This document shows, piece by piece, positions 1 to 7,830 of a DNA stretch of 64,000 bases. The DNA is from Synergistaceae bacterium (GTDB lineage: Bacteria > Synergistota > Synergistia > Synergistales > Aminobacteriaceae). The position numbers were made by a program, and so were the translations under genes. Numbering within the stretch: the first letter of the stretch is position 1; every line of letters starts with the position of its first letter. The DNA lies in contig JAHDKT010000002.1 in assembly GCA_018436725.1 (NCBI GenBank), positions 1 to 64,000 of the forward strand, read 5' to 3'. The notes under the pieces were generated by a model. The model did no database searches. It was not told where the DNA came from and saw only the letters and a program-made list of their open reading frames with translations.

Positions 1-436
1 GACGCAGACGGAGGGGAAGCTGGACGCCTTCGTCGACTTCGCCGGAACGGGGGGCTCCTTCACGGGGTGCGCGCTGGCGCTGAAGAAGCATAATCCGCGC
101 ATCCGCTGCTATCTGCTGGAACCGGAGACCGCCGCGTTTCTGGGAAAGGGGGAGATCGTCAACGCGAACCACAAGATTCAGGGGGGAGGGTACAGCCGGA
201 CGCTCCCGCTGCTCGACCCGTCGCTCGTGGAGGACTACCTCGCCGCAAGCAACGACGACGCCATCGAAGGGGCGCACGCGCTGGCCACGTACGAGGGGAT
301 CTTCGGCGGCTTTTCGTCGGGGGCGAACCTCTTCGCCGCCGTCTCGCTTCTGCGCGGGCGCGAAAAGGGGAACGCGGTCGCCTTTCTGGTCTGCGACTCC
401 GGGCTGAAATATCTGAGTACAGACCTCTATCCGTAG
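1..436 (+). CDS. PLP-dependent cysteine-synthase-like protein (C-terminal part)
   Basis: The reading frame is open from base 2 to a TAG at 434-436, so the 5' end lies outside the window. About 144 residues remain. The early GTGGSFTG segment is the glycine-rich phosphate-binding loop of fold-type II PLP enzymes, and the late GGFSSGAN segment also fits the cysteine synthase/cystathionine beta-synthase family. The PLP lysine would lie upstream and cannot be seen. Alanine racemase follows 152 bases later on the same strand, so both may serve amino acid turnover. The exact substrate cannot be told from this fragment; a beta-eliminating or beta-replacing enzyme is equally possible. Confidence 0.8.
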   Translation, partial: TQTEGKLDAFVDFAGTGGSFTGCALALKKHNPRIRCYLLEPETAAFLGKGEIVNANHKIQGGGYSRTLPLLDPSLVEDYLAASNDDAIEGAHALATYEGIFGGFSSGANLFAAVSLLRGREKGNAVAFLVCDSGLKYLSTDLYP

Positions 437-540
437 GGGAACGGAGCGCCTTCCCGGAAGGGACGGCGCCGCCCGCTGAACCGGGCTTCATCTTCCGTAC
501 GGACGCAGAAAAAGAATACACCGCGCGCCGTCCTTTGGCA

Positions 541-546
541 TATAAT
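541..546 (+). promoter_or_regulatory. candidate -10 box before alr
   Basis: A perfect TATAAT lies 43 bases before the alr start codon. No good -35 hexamer is seen 16-18 bases upstream, so this is a weak call. Confidence 0.35.
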
Positions 547-588
547 GGATGTACGCGCGCAGAGCGCATCTTTTGGGGAGGTGGCATC

Positions 589-1722
589 ATGACGTTGCGC
601 CCAACACGGATGGAAGTCCGGCTGGACAACCTCCGGGCCAACTACGGGGCAATCCGGAAACATCTTGACGAACACGGCGGCGCGGCCGCGAAAATCTTCG
701 GGGTCATCAAGGCGAACGCGTACAACCTGGGGGCGGTCCCCGTGGCGTGGGCGCTGCGCGAGGCGGGGGCGCGCCACTTCGTCGTGGCCACGCCGGACGA
801 GGCGCTCGAACTGCGCGCGGGGGGGATCGTCGACCCCGTGCTGGTGCTGGGGGCGTCGCCGTACGACGCGGCCCCCGACTACGTTCGGCACGGCATCAGG
901 GCGACCATCACGGATATGGAGATGGCTCGGGCCCTCTCCGCGGCGGCGGGAAAACTCGGGAAAAGCGCGCTCGTCCACGTGAAGCTTGACACGGGGATGG
1001 GGCGCATCGGCTTCCGCCCGGACGAGGCCGCCGAGACGGTCGCGCGGATCGCGGCGCTGCCGGGGGTGGTCTGCGAAGGGGCGTTCACGCACTTCGCCAC
1101 GGCGGACGACGCCGATCTCTCCTACGTGCACGAGCAGCACGCGCTTTTCATGAAGACACTCGACATGATCGCGGCGAAGGGGATCTCCATTCCGCTGCGC
1201 CACTGCTGCAACTCCGGAGGGACGCTCTCCTTCCCGCAGTGGGCGATGGAGGGCGTCCGGCCGGGGCAGATCCTCTGCGGGATGTACCCCACCGAGCACG
1301 TTCCCCGTTCGGTCCCGATTCTTCCGGGGTTTTCGTTCAAGACGGCGGTGGCGGCCCTCCGGACGCTGCCTCCCGGGCAGGGGGTCAGCTACGGGCTGAC
1401 GTACGTCACGCGCTCCGAGGAGCGGCTCGCCGTCCTCCCCGTGGGGTACGCCGACGGCTTCGCCCGCGCTCTTTCGAACAGGGGAGAGGTGCTCATCCGG
1501 GGCACGAGGTGCCGCGTGGCGGGGCGCATCTGCATGGACCAGTGCATGGTGAACGTCTCGCACCTGCCGGAAGTCTCCGTCGGCGACGAGGTAGTTATCA
1601 TCGGGCCGCAGGGCGGCGACGCGATCTCCATCTACGAGTACGCCGAAAAGCTGGACACCATCGTGGCGACCATCGGCGCGATGATAAGCAATCGAGTCCC
1701 CCGCGTCTACGTCGAGGGGTAG
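589..1722 (+). CDS. alr: alanine racemase
   Basis: A PLP fold-type III enzyme of 377 residues that interconverts L- and D-alanine. K41 in the VIKANAY segment is the expected PLP lysine, the VKLDTGMGRIGF segment is at about 131-142, SYGLTY at about 267-272 carries the catalytic tyrosine region, and GRICMDQCMVNV is typical of the C-terminal barrel. The start at 589 follows a GGGGAGGTGG ribosome site at 575-583; an upstream in-frame ATG at 535 lacks one. The gene sits just before ord-ortA-ortB. The OrtAB thiolase releases D-alanine, so besides wall synthesis this racemase may recover D-alanine from ornithine fermentation. That second role is inference from context. An ornithine racemase is less likely given the canonical alanine racemase motifs. 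Confidence 0.93.
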   Translation: MTLRPTRMEVRLDNLRANYGAIRKHLDEHGGAAAKIFGVIKANAYNLGAVPVAWALREAGARHFVVATPDEALELRAGGIVDPVLVLGASPYDAAPDYVRHGIRATITDMEMARALSAAAGKLGKSALVHVKLDTGMGRIGFRPDEAAETVARIAALPGVVCEGAFTHFATADDADLSYVHEQHALFMKTLDMIAAKGISIPLRHCCNSGGTLSFPQWAMEGVRPGQILCGMYPTEHVPRSVPILPGFSFKTAVAALRTLPPGQGVSYGLTYVTRSEERLAVLPVGYADGFARALSNRGEVLIRGTRCRVAGRICMDQCMVNVSHLPEVSVGDEVVIIGPQGGDAISIYEYAEKLDTIVATIGAMISNRVPRVYVEG

Positions 1723-1790
1723 TGAACGCGCCCCGTCCCGCCCGGACGGAACGGCGGGACGGGGCTTCGTGTATCGAGGGAGGAGAGACG

Positions 1791-2831
1791 ATGCGGCCGA
1801 TCAGAATTTTTCTCCAAGGGTTGGGGAGCATGGGGTCGCTCATGGCGCGCATCCTCGACGGGAAGGATGGCGTCGAGATCGTCGGCGCGGCGGATTCGCA
1901 CCCGGCGAAGGTCGGGAGAACGCTGGGCGAGCTGTTCGGCCTGAAGCGTTTTCCGGACGTCGTCGTGACGGACGGAGTCTCCGCTCCGCTTCCCGAGGCC
2001 GATGTGGCGCTGCTCGCCGTCTCGTCGTTCATCGACGGGACCGAAGGGAAGATACGGGAGCTTGTGGAGAGCGGAAAGAACGTGATCACGATCGCGGAGG
2101 AGTGGGCGTACCCGTGGAGGACGGCGCCGGAGACGGCGACCGCGATCGACGAACTCGCGAAAGCGCGCGGAGTGACGGTGCTGGGAACGGGGGTGAACCC
2201 CGGCTTCGTGCTGGACACGCTGATCATCGCGCTCACCGGCGTCTGCAGCGACGTCAGGACGGTGCGCGCGCGGCGGGTGAACGACCTCTCGCCGTTCGGC
2301 CCGACGGTGATGGAGACGCAGGGGGTGGGCAAAACCCTCGACGAGTTCCGCGCCGGGAGGCGGGACGGGAGCATAGTGGGGCACATCGGCTTCGTCCAGT
2401 CGGTGAGCATGATCGCCTCGTCGCTCGGGATCGAACTCGACGAAATCAGGGAGACCATTGAGCCCATCGTTTCCCGGACACACCGGAAAACGGAGAGCGT
2501 CGAGGTGCTCCCCGGCAGCGTGGCCGGCTGCAATCACCGCGCCGAGGGGTGGAGCGGGGGAGCGGCGCGCATCGTCCTCGAACATCCGCAGCAGGTTCGT
2601 CCCGACCTCGAAGGGGTGGAGACGGGGGATTTCATCGAGATCGAGGGGACGCCGGACATCAGGATGCGGATCGTCCCGGAGATCCCAGGAGGACTCGCGA
2701 CCGCGGCGATCGCGGTGAACATGATTCCGGAGGTGCTGAGGGCGCGGAGCGGCGTCGTCACCATGCCCGAGCTTCCAGTTCCGTCGGCCCGCCTGTCGGA
2801 CTTCCGCCGGTTTTTACATACCGAACATTGA
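1791..2831 (+). CDS. ord: 2,4-diaminopentanoate dehydrogenase
   Basis: A 346-residue NAD(P)-dependent dehydrogenase of the dihydrodipicolinate-reductase-like fold. It deaminates 2,4-diaminopentanoate oxidatively to 2-amino-4-ketopentanoate in the oxidative branch of ornithine fermentation. The N-terminal GLGSMGSLMA loop is the Rossmann nucleotide site. The segments IAEEWAYPWR, LGTGVNPGFVLDTLI and RVNDLSPFGPTVM match my memory of the clostridial Ord family. The start at 1791 has a GGAGGAGAG ribosome site. The two thiolase genes follow after about 200 bases. The aminomutase genes oraS and oraE, which make its substrate, are not in the window. Confidence 0.85.
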   Translation: MRPIRIFLQGLGSMGSLMARILDGKDGVEIVGAADSHPAKVGRTLGELFGLKRFPDVVVTDGVSAPLPEADVALLAVSSFIDGTEGKIRELVESGKNVITIAEEWAYPWRTAPETATAIDELAKARGVTVLGTGVNPGFVLDTLIIALTGVCSDVRTVRARRVNDLSPFGPTVMETQGVGKTLDEFRAGRRDGSIVGHIGFVQSVSMIASSLGIELDEIRETIEPIVSRTHRKTESVEVLPGSVAGCNHRAEGWSGGAARIVLEHPQQVRPDLEGVETGDFIEIEGTPDIRMRIVPEIPGGLATAAIAVNMIPEVLRARSGVVTMPELPVPSARLSDFRRFLHTEH

Positions 2832-2884
2832 CGGGAGCGCCCGTAAAAAAAGTTAGCGTTGACCTCATTTTACTAAATAAACAT

Positions 2885-2902
2885 CTGAATTCAGAAATTC
2901 TG
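2885..2902. repeat. two overlapping short palindromes (possible operator)
   Basis: CTGAATTCAG (2885-2894) is a perfect palindrome. It overlaps CAGAAATTCTG (2892-2902), itself palindromic around a central A. The pair lies just upstream of the -35 box of the putative ortA promoter, in an AT-rich gap, which is where a regulator could bind. Binding is not shown. Confidence 0.35.
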
Positions 2903-2909
2903 ACTTAAC

Positions 2910-2939
2910 TTGACATCATCTCGGTCGATGGAGTATTGT
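2910..2939 (+). promoter_or_regulatory. promoter upstream of ortAB
   Basis: A perfect -35 TTGACA (2910-2915) is followed after 18 bases by TATTGT (2934-2939). It would give a leader of about 85 bases before the ortA start. The surrounding 200-base gap is AT-rich compared with the genes. Confidence 0.55.
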
Positions 2940-3028
2940 ACACTGGATAGTCTCGCATTCGCATTACTCGATTGTAAGGTAAAATTCCGGATAAAATCCT
3001 TGATGGCGGACAGGAGAGTGAAAGAAAA

Positions 3029-3325
3029 GTGAAGAAAGGAAGCTGGGTGCAGATAGAGTGGACCCTTTTGGAACCGCGGGAACGCCCCTCGCATCTCCCC
3101 GCGGAGACACGCGCCGTTCCTCTTCGCATGCGCGCGAAAGGGTGCCTTGCCGGGGACGCGGCCCTCGGGGAAACGGCGTCGGTCACGACCGTCTGCGGCC
3201 GGACGCTTACCGGAGTCGTCACGGCGGAGAACCCTCCGTACACGCACTCCTTCGGACCTCAAATACCCGAGTTCATCGGGCTGGGAGACTTTTTGCGCTC
3301 GCTCTGGAGGCGCGACGATGACTAA
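3029..3325 (+). CDS. ortA: 2-amino-4-ketopentanoate thiolase, alpha subunit
   Basis: A 98-residue protein matching the small OrtA subunit in size, position and pattern: a WVQIEWTLLEP opening, a VPLRMRAKG middle, a TVCGR-x-L-x-G-x-V segment and a PxYTHSFG motif. With OrtB it cleaves 2-amino-4-ketopentanoate with CoA to acetyl-CoA and D-alanine. It starts with GTG at 3029, behind AGGAG at 3012-3016. Its stop overlaps the ortB start by 8 bases, which suggests translational coupling and equal subunit supply. The family match is from memory of clostridial OrtA. Confidence 0.8.
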   Translation: MKKGSWVQIEWTLLEPRERPSHLPAETRAVPLRMRAKGCLAGDAALGETASVTTVCGRTLTGVVTAENPPYTHSFGPQIPEFIGLGDFLRSLWRRDDD

Positions 3326-4730
3326 TCATTCCTATGCGGAGGTGATGGCGCGCAAGAACGAGATCATGAAGCGCTCCCTCCTGATCGACTACGCGCAGTT
3401 CGAGAAGGGGAAGCTCTCCTTCGACTACGAGGCGATGATGAGCCAGTACGGCTACACGCTCGACCGCATCCGGCGGATTCAGCGGGACGTCCATGTGGGG
3501 GACACGCCGCTGATCGAGCTTCGCAACATGACGAAGACGGCACGCTCGCTCGCTCCCAAGGGGAAGGGCGCGCGGATCCTGCTGAAGGACGAGGCGGCCA
3601 ACCCCTCCGGGAGCTTCAAGGACAGGAGGGCCTCCATGTCCTGCTTCTTCGCCGAGTCGAAGGGGTTCAAGGGCGTCGCGGCGGCGACCAGCGGCAACTA
3701 CGGCGCCGCGCTTGTCTCGCAGGCGAATATGCGCAACCTGAAGACGATCATCGTGCAGGAGGTTTTCGACAGCCTGGGGCGCGGACAGCCGGAGATCGTC
3801 GAGAAGACGAGAAAGTGCGAGGCGTACGGCGCGGAGGTCGTGCAGACGAGCGTCGGCCCCGAACTCTTCTACTACCTTCTTCTCGCGCTGGAGGAGACGG
3901 GGTATTTCAACGCGTCCCTCTACACGCCGCTGAGCATCGCCGGGATCGAGACCCTGGGGTACGAGATCGCCGAGCAGTGCCGCGAGCGGCACGGAAAGCT
4001 CCCCGCGGCCATCGTGATCACCCACGCCGGGGGAGGCAACATCACCGGCACGGCGAGGGGGCTGATCAAGGCGGGCGCGCAGAGCGTGGACGTCATCGGC
4101 GCGAGCGTCAACCTCGAGGGGCTGCACATGGCCAGCGACCGCGACTTCAACCTCAAGTCGTTCACCACAGGGCACACGGGGTTCGGCGTGCCGTTCGCCA
4201 CATGGCCGGACCGGTCGGACGTCCCCCGGAACGCGGCGCGACCCCTTCGTTACATGGAGCGGTACGTGACCGTGAATCAGGGCGAGGTCTTCTACATCAC
4301 CGAGGCGCTCTCGGTCCTGGAAGGTCTGGAGCGCGGCCCCGCGGGGAACACCGCGCTGGCGGCGGCGTTCGCCATCGCGCAGGAGTACGGCGAGGACGAT
4401 CTCGTCGTCGTTCAGGAGACGGAGTACACGGGGGCGGGGAAGCACCACTACGCGCAGCTCGCCTTCGCCAAGGAGAACGGAATCCGCGTCGAAACGGGCG
4501 ATCCCGCGACGGAGAAGGCCGGGACGAACATCGTCCTCCCGTCGCACCCGAACCTCATCAAGGCCAGGGAGGTGGACTTGAATCCGATGCGGGTCTCCCT
4601 GATCCGCAACGCCCTGAAGTTCGCCGAGCTTCGTCCGTCCGACCTTTCGCGGGAGGATATCGATTTCCTCGCCGCAGAGGTCTGCCGGGACGCGGAGTTC
4701 GTCGCCGACGTCCTGAAACATCTCGGGTGA
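3318..4730 (+). CDS. ortB: 2-amino-4-ketopentanoate thiolase, beta subunit
   Basis: A 470-residue fold-type II PLP enzyme related to threonine synthase. K101 in NPSGSFKDRRAS is the expected PLP lysine. ATSGNYGAAL and THAGGGNITGTARG are substrate and phosphate loops. Its length fits OrtB, and it is translationally coupled to ortA (ATG 3318 lies inside the end of ortA). The pair thiolytically cleaves 2-amino-4-ketopentanoate to acetyl-CoA plus D-alanine. Taken alone it could pass for a threonine synthase; OrtA immediately upstream and Ord before it settle the assignment. Confidence 0.85.
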   Translation: MTNHSYAEVMARKNEIMKRSLLIDYAQFEKGKLSFDYEAMMSQYGYTLDRIRRIQRDVHVGDTPLIELRNMTKTARSLAPKGKGARILLKDEAANPSGSFKDRRASMSCFFAESKGFKGVAAATSGNYGAALVSQANMRNLKTIIVQEVFDSLGRGQPEIVEKTRKCEAYGAEVVQTSVGPELFYYLLLALEETGYFNASLYTPLSIAGIETLGYEIAEQCRERHGKLPAAIVITHAGGGNITGTARGLIKAGAQSVDVIGASVNLEGLHMASDRDFNLKSFTTGHTGFGVPFATWPDRSDVPRNAARPLRYMERYVTVNQGEVFYITEALSVLEGLERGPAGNTALAAAFAIAQEYGEDDLVVVQETEYTGAGKHHYAQLAFAKENGIRVETGDPATEKAGTNIVLPSHPNLIKAREVDLNPMRVSLIRNALKFAELRPSDLSREDIDFLAAEVCRDAEFVADVLKHLG

Positions 4731-4757
4731 CCGATCCGTTACGAGGAGCGTGACAAT

Positions 4758-5288
4758 ATGAAACGACTTTTCGACATGCTATGGGTCTTTCTCAGAAAGG
4801 CGGAAAACGCGATCATGGTGGTGAGCACGATTATTCTGGTGACGCTGGTGCTCACGCAGGTCGCCCTCCGCTACATCTTCAAACTGCCGCTCATGGGCGT
4901 CGAGGAGCTGGCCACCATGACCGGTTTCTGGATGTACATGATGGGCGCCGCCTCCGGCTCGCGGGAGCGGAACCACATCAAGGCCGACCTTCTGCATTCG
5001 TTGATCAAGAACAGAAGGGTCTATTCGGCCGTACAGACGTTCGTCTCCCTGGCGACGGTCATCCTGGCCTGCGTAATGACGCACTGGTGCTGGAACTACA
5101 TCGCGTGGTCGCTCAAGTCGAAGGAGCTTTCGCCGGCCCTGATGATTCCTATGTACTACGCGCAGATGAGTCTGCTCGTCTCGGCGGCGCTCATGGCCTT
5201 CTATTTTTTCATCGAATTCGTCGACCACGCCCGGCAGGCGTTCGGAAAACCGTCTCTCGCCCTGCCCAAGGCGCCGTACGATGAATAG
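4758..5288 (+). CDS. dctQ: TRAP transporter small membrane subunit (DctQ-like)
   Basis: A 176-residue protein with four hydrophobic segments (about 17-38, 52-70, 92-112 and 132-155), the DctQ layout. The RERNHIKADLL segment between helices 2 and 3 is typical of DctQ. It pairs with the DctM permease 21 bases downstream. It starts 27 bases after ortB with a GAGG ribosome site and probably shares that transcript, which suggests the TRAP substrate feeds, or is a product of, the ornithine/D-amino-acid pathway. The solute itself cannot be read from sequence. Confidence 0.9.
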   Translation: MKRLFDMLWVFLRKAENAIMVVSTIILVTLVLTQVALRYIFKLPLMGVEELATMTGFWMYMMGAASGSRERNHIKADLLHSLIKNRRVYSAVQTFVSLATVILACVMTHWCWNYIAWSLKSKELSPALMIPMYYAQMSLLVSAALMAFYFFIEFVDHARQAFGKPSLALPKAPYDE

Positions 5289-5309
5289 CGGCGCCGAAGG
5301 AGGACCGTT

Positions 5310-6614
5310 ATGGATCATATCGTCATCGATCTTCTTATATTGATTTCCTCGATCGTCGTCGGCATTCCGGTGCCGTTCTGTTTCATGCTGGCGGCCGTCT
5401 ATATGGGCGTCATCTACTTCCCGGACTTCTCGTTCCTGATGACTATCGGATTCCGGGGGCTTAATTCGCTCACCATCCTCTCGATCCCGTTCTTCATCAT
5501 CGCCGGCGCGCTGATGGGCTCGGCCGGCATCGCCGAGCGCCTCACGAACTTCGCGAACTCCATGCTCGGACGTATGCGGGGAGGCATGGGCGCGGCGAGC
5601 ATCGTCGCCTGCGCCATCTTCGGCGCGATCTCGGGCACCGCGTCCTCCGCGGTGGCCTGTATCGGCAGCATCATGATCCCCCGACTCGAAAAGCTGGGGT
5701 ACCCCCGCGGCTACTCCACCGGAATGCTCAGCTGCGCCGCGGTGCTCGGCCAGCTCATCCCCCCCAGCGTCCCCATGATCCTCTACGGGTGGGTGACGCA
5801 GCAGTCCGTGGCGGCATGCTTCCTTTCCACCGTCGTGCCCGGCATCCTCACCACGACGATCTTCTGCGTCATCAACTACGTCATGGTGGGCAGATTCCCG
5901 GCGATCAAGGTCGACGATCCGCTAACCAAACCCGAAAGAAACAAGATGATCCTGAAGGCCACCCGAAAAGGCATCTGGAGCCTGCTGATGCCGATCATCA
6001 TCCTCGGCGGCATTTACGGCGGCGTCACCACGCCCACCGAAGCGGCGGCGGTCGCGGTGCTCTATGCGGTGATCATCGGCTTCTTCGTCCACAAGGAGCT
6101 GAAACCCGGCATCATGTTCCGCTCGCTCAAGTCCGCGGCGACGACGAGCGGCGTCATCGTCCTGATGCTCTTCTTCGTCACCATCCTCGGACGGCTCTAC
6201 ACCATGCAGCAGGTGCCGATGAAGATAGCGAACTTCCTCTTGAGCACGTCGGACAACAAGTACGTCATCCTCTTCATGGTAAACATCTTCCTTGTCATCA
6301 TCGGAATGCTGATGGACGACCTCAGCGGCACGATGCTCGCCGCCCCGCTCCTTATGCCTCTGATGCTCCGCATCGGCGTGCATCCGATCCACTTCGCCGC
6401 CATCCTGGGGACGAACCTCGGGCTCGGCAACGTGACGCCGCCGACGGCCCCCATCCTCTATCTCGGAGGCAGGGTCGGAGGCGTGCAGGTGGACGAGTAC
6501 ATGAAGCCCGCGCTGATCTACATGATCTTCGGATTCATCCCCGTGATCATTTTGACCACGTATCTGCCGGACCTCTCCCTCTTCCTCCCCCGGTTGATCA
6601 TGGGAATCAAGTAA
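5310..6614 (+). CDS. dctM: TRAP transporter large permease (DctM-like)
   Basis: A 434-residue membrane protein with about a dozen hydrophobic segments. It has the DctM signatures GAISGTASSAVACIGS in the first half and GTNLGLGNVTPPTAP in the second, plus a GGVTTPTEAAAVAV segment. DctM is the ion-coupled transport unit of TRAP systems. The start at 5310 is preceded by AAGGAGG. Dct(Q)-M-P order is standard. Confidence 0.94.
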   Translation: MDHIVIDLLILISSIVVGIPVPFCFMLAAVYMGVIYFPDFSFLMTIGFRGLNSLTILSIPFFIIAGALMGSAGIAERLTNFANSMLGRMRGGMGAASIVACAIFGAISGTASSAVACIGSIMIPRLEKLGYPRGYSTGMLSCAAVLGQLIPPSVPMILYGWVTQQSVAACFLSTVVPGILTTTIFCVINYVMVGRFPAIKVDDPLTKPERNKMILKATRKGIWSLLMPIIILGGIYGGVTTPTEAAAVAVLYAVIIGFFVHKELKPGIMFRSLKSAATTSGVIVLMLFFVTILGRLYTMQQVPMKIANFLLSTSDNKYVILFMVNIFLVIIGMLMDDLSGTMLAAPLLMPLMLRIGVHPIHFAAILGTNLGLGNVTPPTAPILYLGGRVGGVQVDEYMKPALIYMIFGFIPVIILTTYLPDLSLFLPRLIMGIK

Positions 6615-6731
6615 CAAGAAAAGACACCCTGCACTGCGAGAGGAGGCGATGCCGGGGTTCGAGACGGAACGAAGCGCACGGACAGCGTCTTTGTCGGATG
6701 TACAGGATTTACATTCAGAAGGAGGGATATT

Positions 6732-7760
6732 ATGACGTGTACCAGCACAACGAAACGGGTTCTTGTTTCTCTCGTCGCCCTTTCGCTCCTCTTCGTTTTC
6801 TTCGGAGCAGCGAGCGCCGAACCTCTTTTTAAAATGCGGCTCGCACAGGTCCACCCCGTCGACAGCGACTACGACCTGAGGGCGAAGGGTTTCGCGCAGA
6901 AGGTTTTCGAACGCACCGCGGGCAGAATCCAGATCGACGTCTTCTCCGGCGGCGTCCTCGGCGACTGGACCGAGATCTTCGAGATGGTGCAGCGCGGCAC
7001 GATCGAGATGAGCATGGCGCAGGCCAACGCGAATTTCGATCCGCAGCTCAACCTGGCCTACTACTTCCCCTACATCGTGACGAACGCCGCTGAGGCTCAG
7101 AAAGTCTACGGCCCCGACGGATGGGCGTACAAGATCATCCAGGATCTGTGGGCGAAGCACAACATCAAGGCCCTCTCCGTGGTCCCCATCGGCATGTCCG
7201 GAGTCTCTCTGAACAAGGTTCCGGAGAAGTACACCCAGCCCGGCGCATCCCACGGAATGAAAGTCCGCGTCATGCCGATCAAGCCGTGCGAGTGGACCTA
7301 CGAAGCCCTCGGCTACATCGCGACCCCCATCCCCTACGCCGAGGCCTACAGCGCCATCCAGACGGGCATCGCCGACGGTCAGATGGGCGGACCTCCCTTC
7401 CAGGGGTGGCAGTTCAAGGACGTCAACAAGGTGTGGATTCAGTACAACGACTTCTTCGAGTCCTGGTGGTTCGCCGTCAACATGGACGTATGGAACAAGA
7501 TCTCTCCCGAGGATCAGGCCGTGATGCTGCAGGCCGCCCAGGAAGAATCCGAAATCCAGTGGGCGCGCGCCGAGGAGCTTGACGAGGAGTACCGTCAGAA
7601 GCTGGTCAAGGAGTACGGATGGACCATCGTGAAACTCTCTCAGGAAGAACTCGACGCCATCGCGACCCATGTCCGCAAGACGGTGTGGCCCAAGATGGAG
7701 GAGATCGTGGGCAAGGAGCTTATGGACAGAATCTACAAGGAATCCGGAATAGCCCGCTGA
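6732..7760 (+). CDS. dctP: TRAP transporter solute-binding protein (DctP-like)
   Basis: A 342-residue periplasmic binding protein. Residues 1-28 form a signal peptide with a VLVSLVALSLLFVFF core and a likely cut after ASA. The mature part begins with the F-K-M-R-L-A-Q-V-H-P strand, and VRVMPIKPCEW contains the conserved arginine that usually binds a substrate carboxylate in DctP proteins. The ribosome site is AGAAGGAGG. A strong intrinsic terminator lies right after the stop. A carboxylate or amino acid substrate is likely but not identified. Confidence 0.92.
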   Translation: MTCTSTTKRVLVSLVALSLLFVFFGAASAEPLFKMRLAQVHPVDSDYDLRAKGFAQKVFERTAGRIQIDVFSGGVLGDWTEIFEMVQRGTIEMSMAQANANFDPQLNLAYYFPYIVTNAAEAQKVYGPDGWAYKIIQDLWAKHNIKALSVVPIGMSGVSLNKVPEKYTQPGASHGMKVRVMPIKPCEWTYEALGYIATPIPYAEAYSAIQTGIADGQMGGPPFQGWQFKDVNKVWIQYNDFFESWWFAVNMDVWNKISPEDQAVMLQAAQEESEIQWARAEELDEEYRQKLVKEYGWTIVKLSQEELDAIATHVRKTVWPKMEEIVGKELMDRIYKESGIAR

Positions 7761-7776
7761 TTCCGAAACATGCGAA

Positions 7777-7812
7777 GGGGCGGAGGGCGCGAATGCCTTC
7801 CGCCCCTTTTTT
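7777..7812 (+). terminator. intrinsic terminator after dctP
   Basis: A 12-bp stem with one G-U pair (7777-7788 with 7795-7806), a 6-base loop and six T. The next gene's ribosome site, AAGGAG, follows immediately at 7813-7818, so read-through may feed that gene. Confidence 0.85.
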
Positions 7813-7830
7813 AAGGAGATGACCGCAGGA

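Noticed and set aside
427..1563. Long leftward frame opposite alr
   Set aside because: The composition is Arg/Pro/His-rich and typical of the antisense of GC-rich codons; there is no ribosome site or motif.
2831..2857. Hairpin ACGGG/CCCGT after ord followed by A7
   Set aside because: The homopolymer is A on the coding strand, so it is not an intrinsic terminator for ord, and no leftward gene ends there.
6650..6680. A GGTTCGAGAC stretch resembling a tRNA T-loop
   Set aside because: The arms do not pair and no acceptor, D or anticodon stem can be drawn around it.
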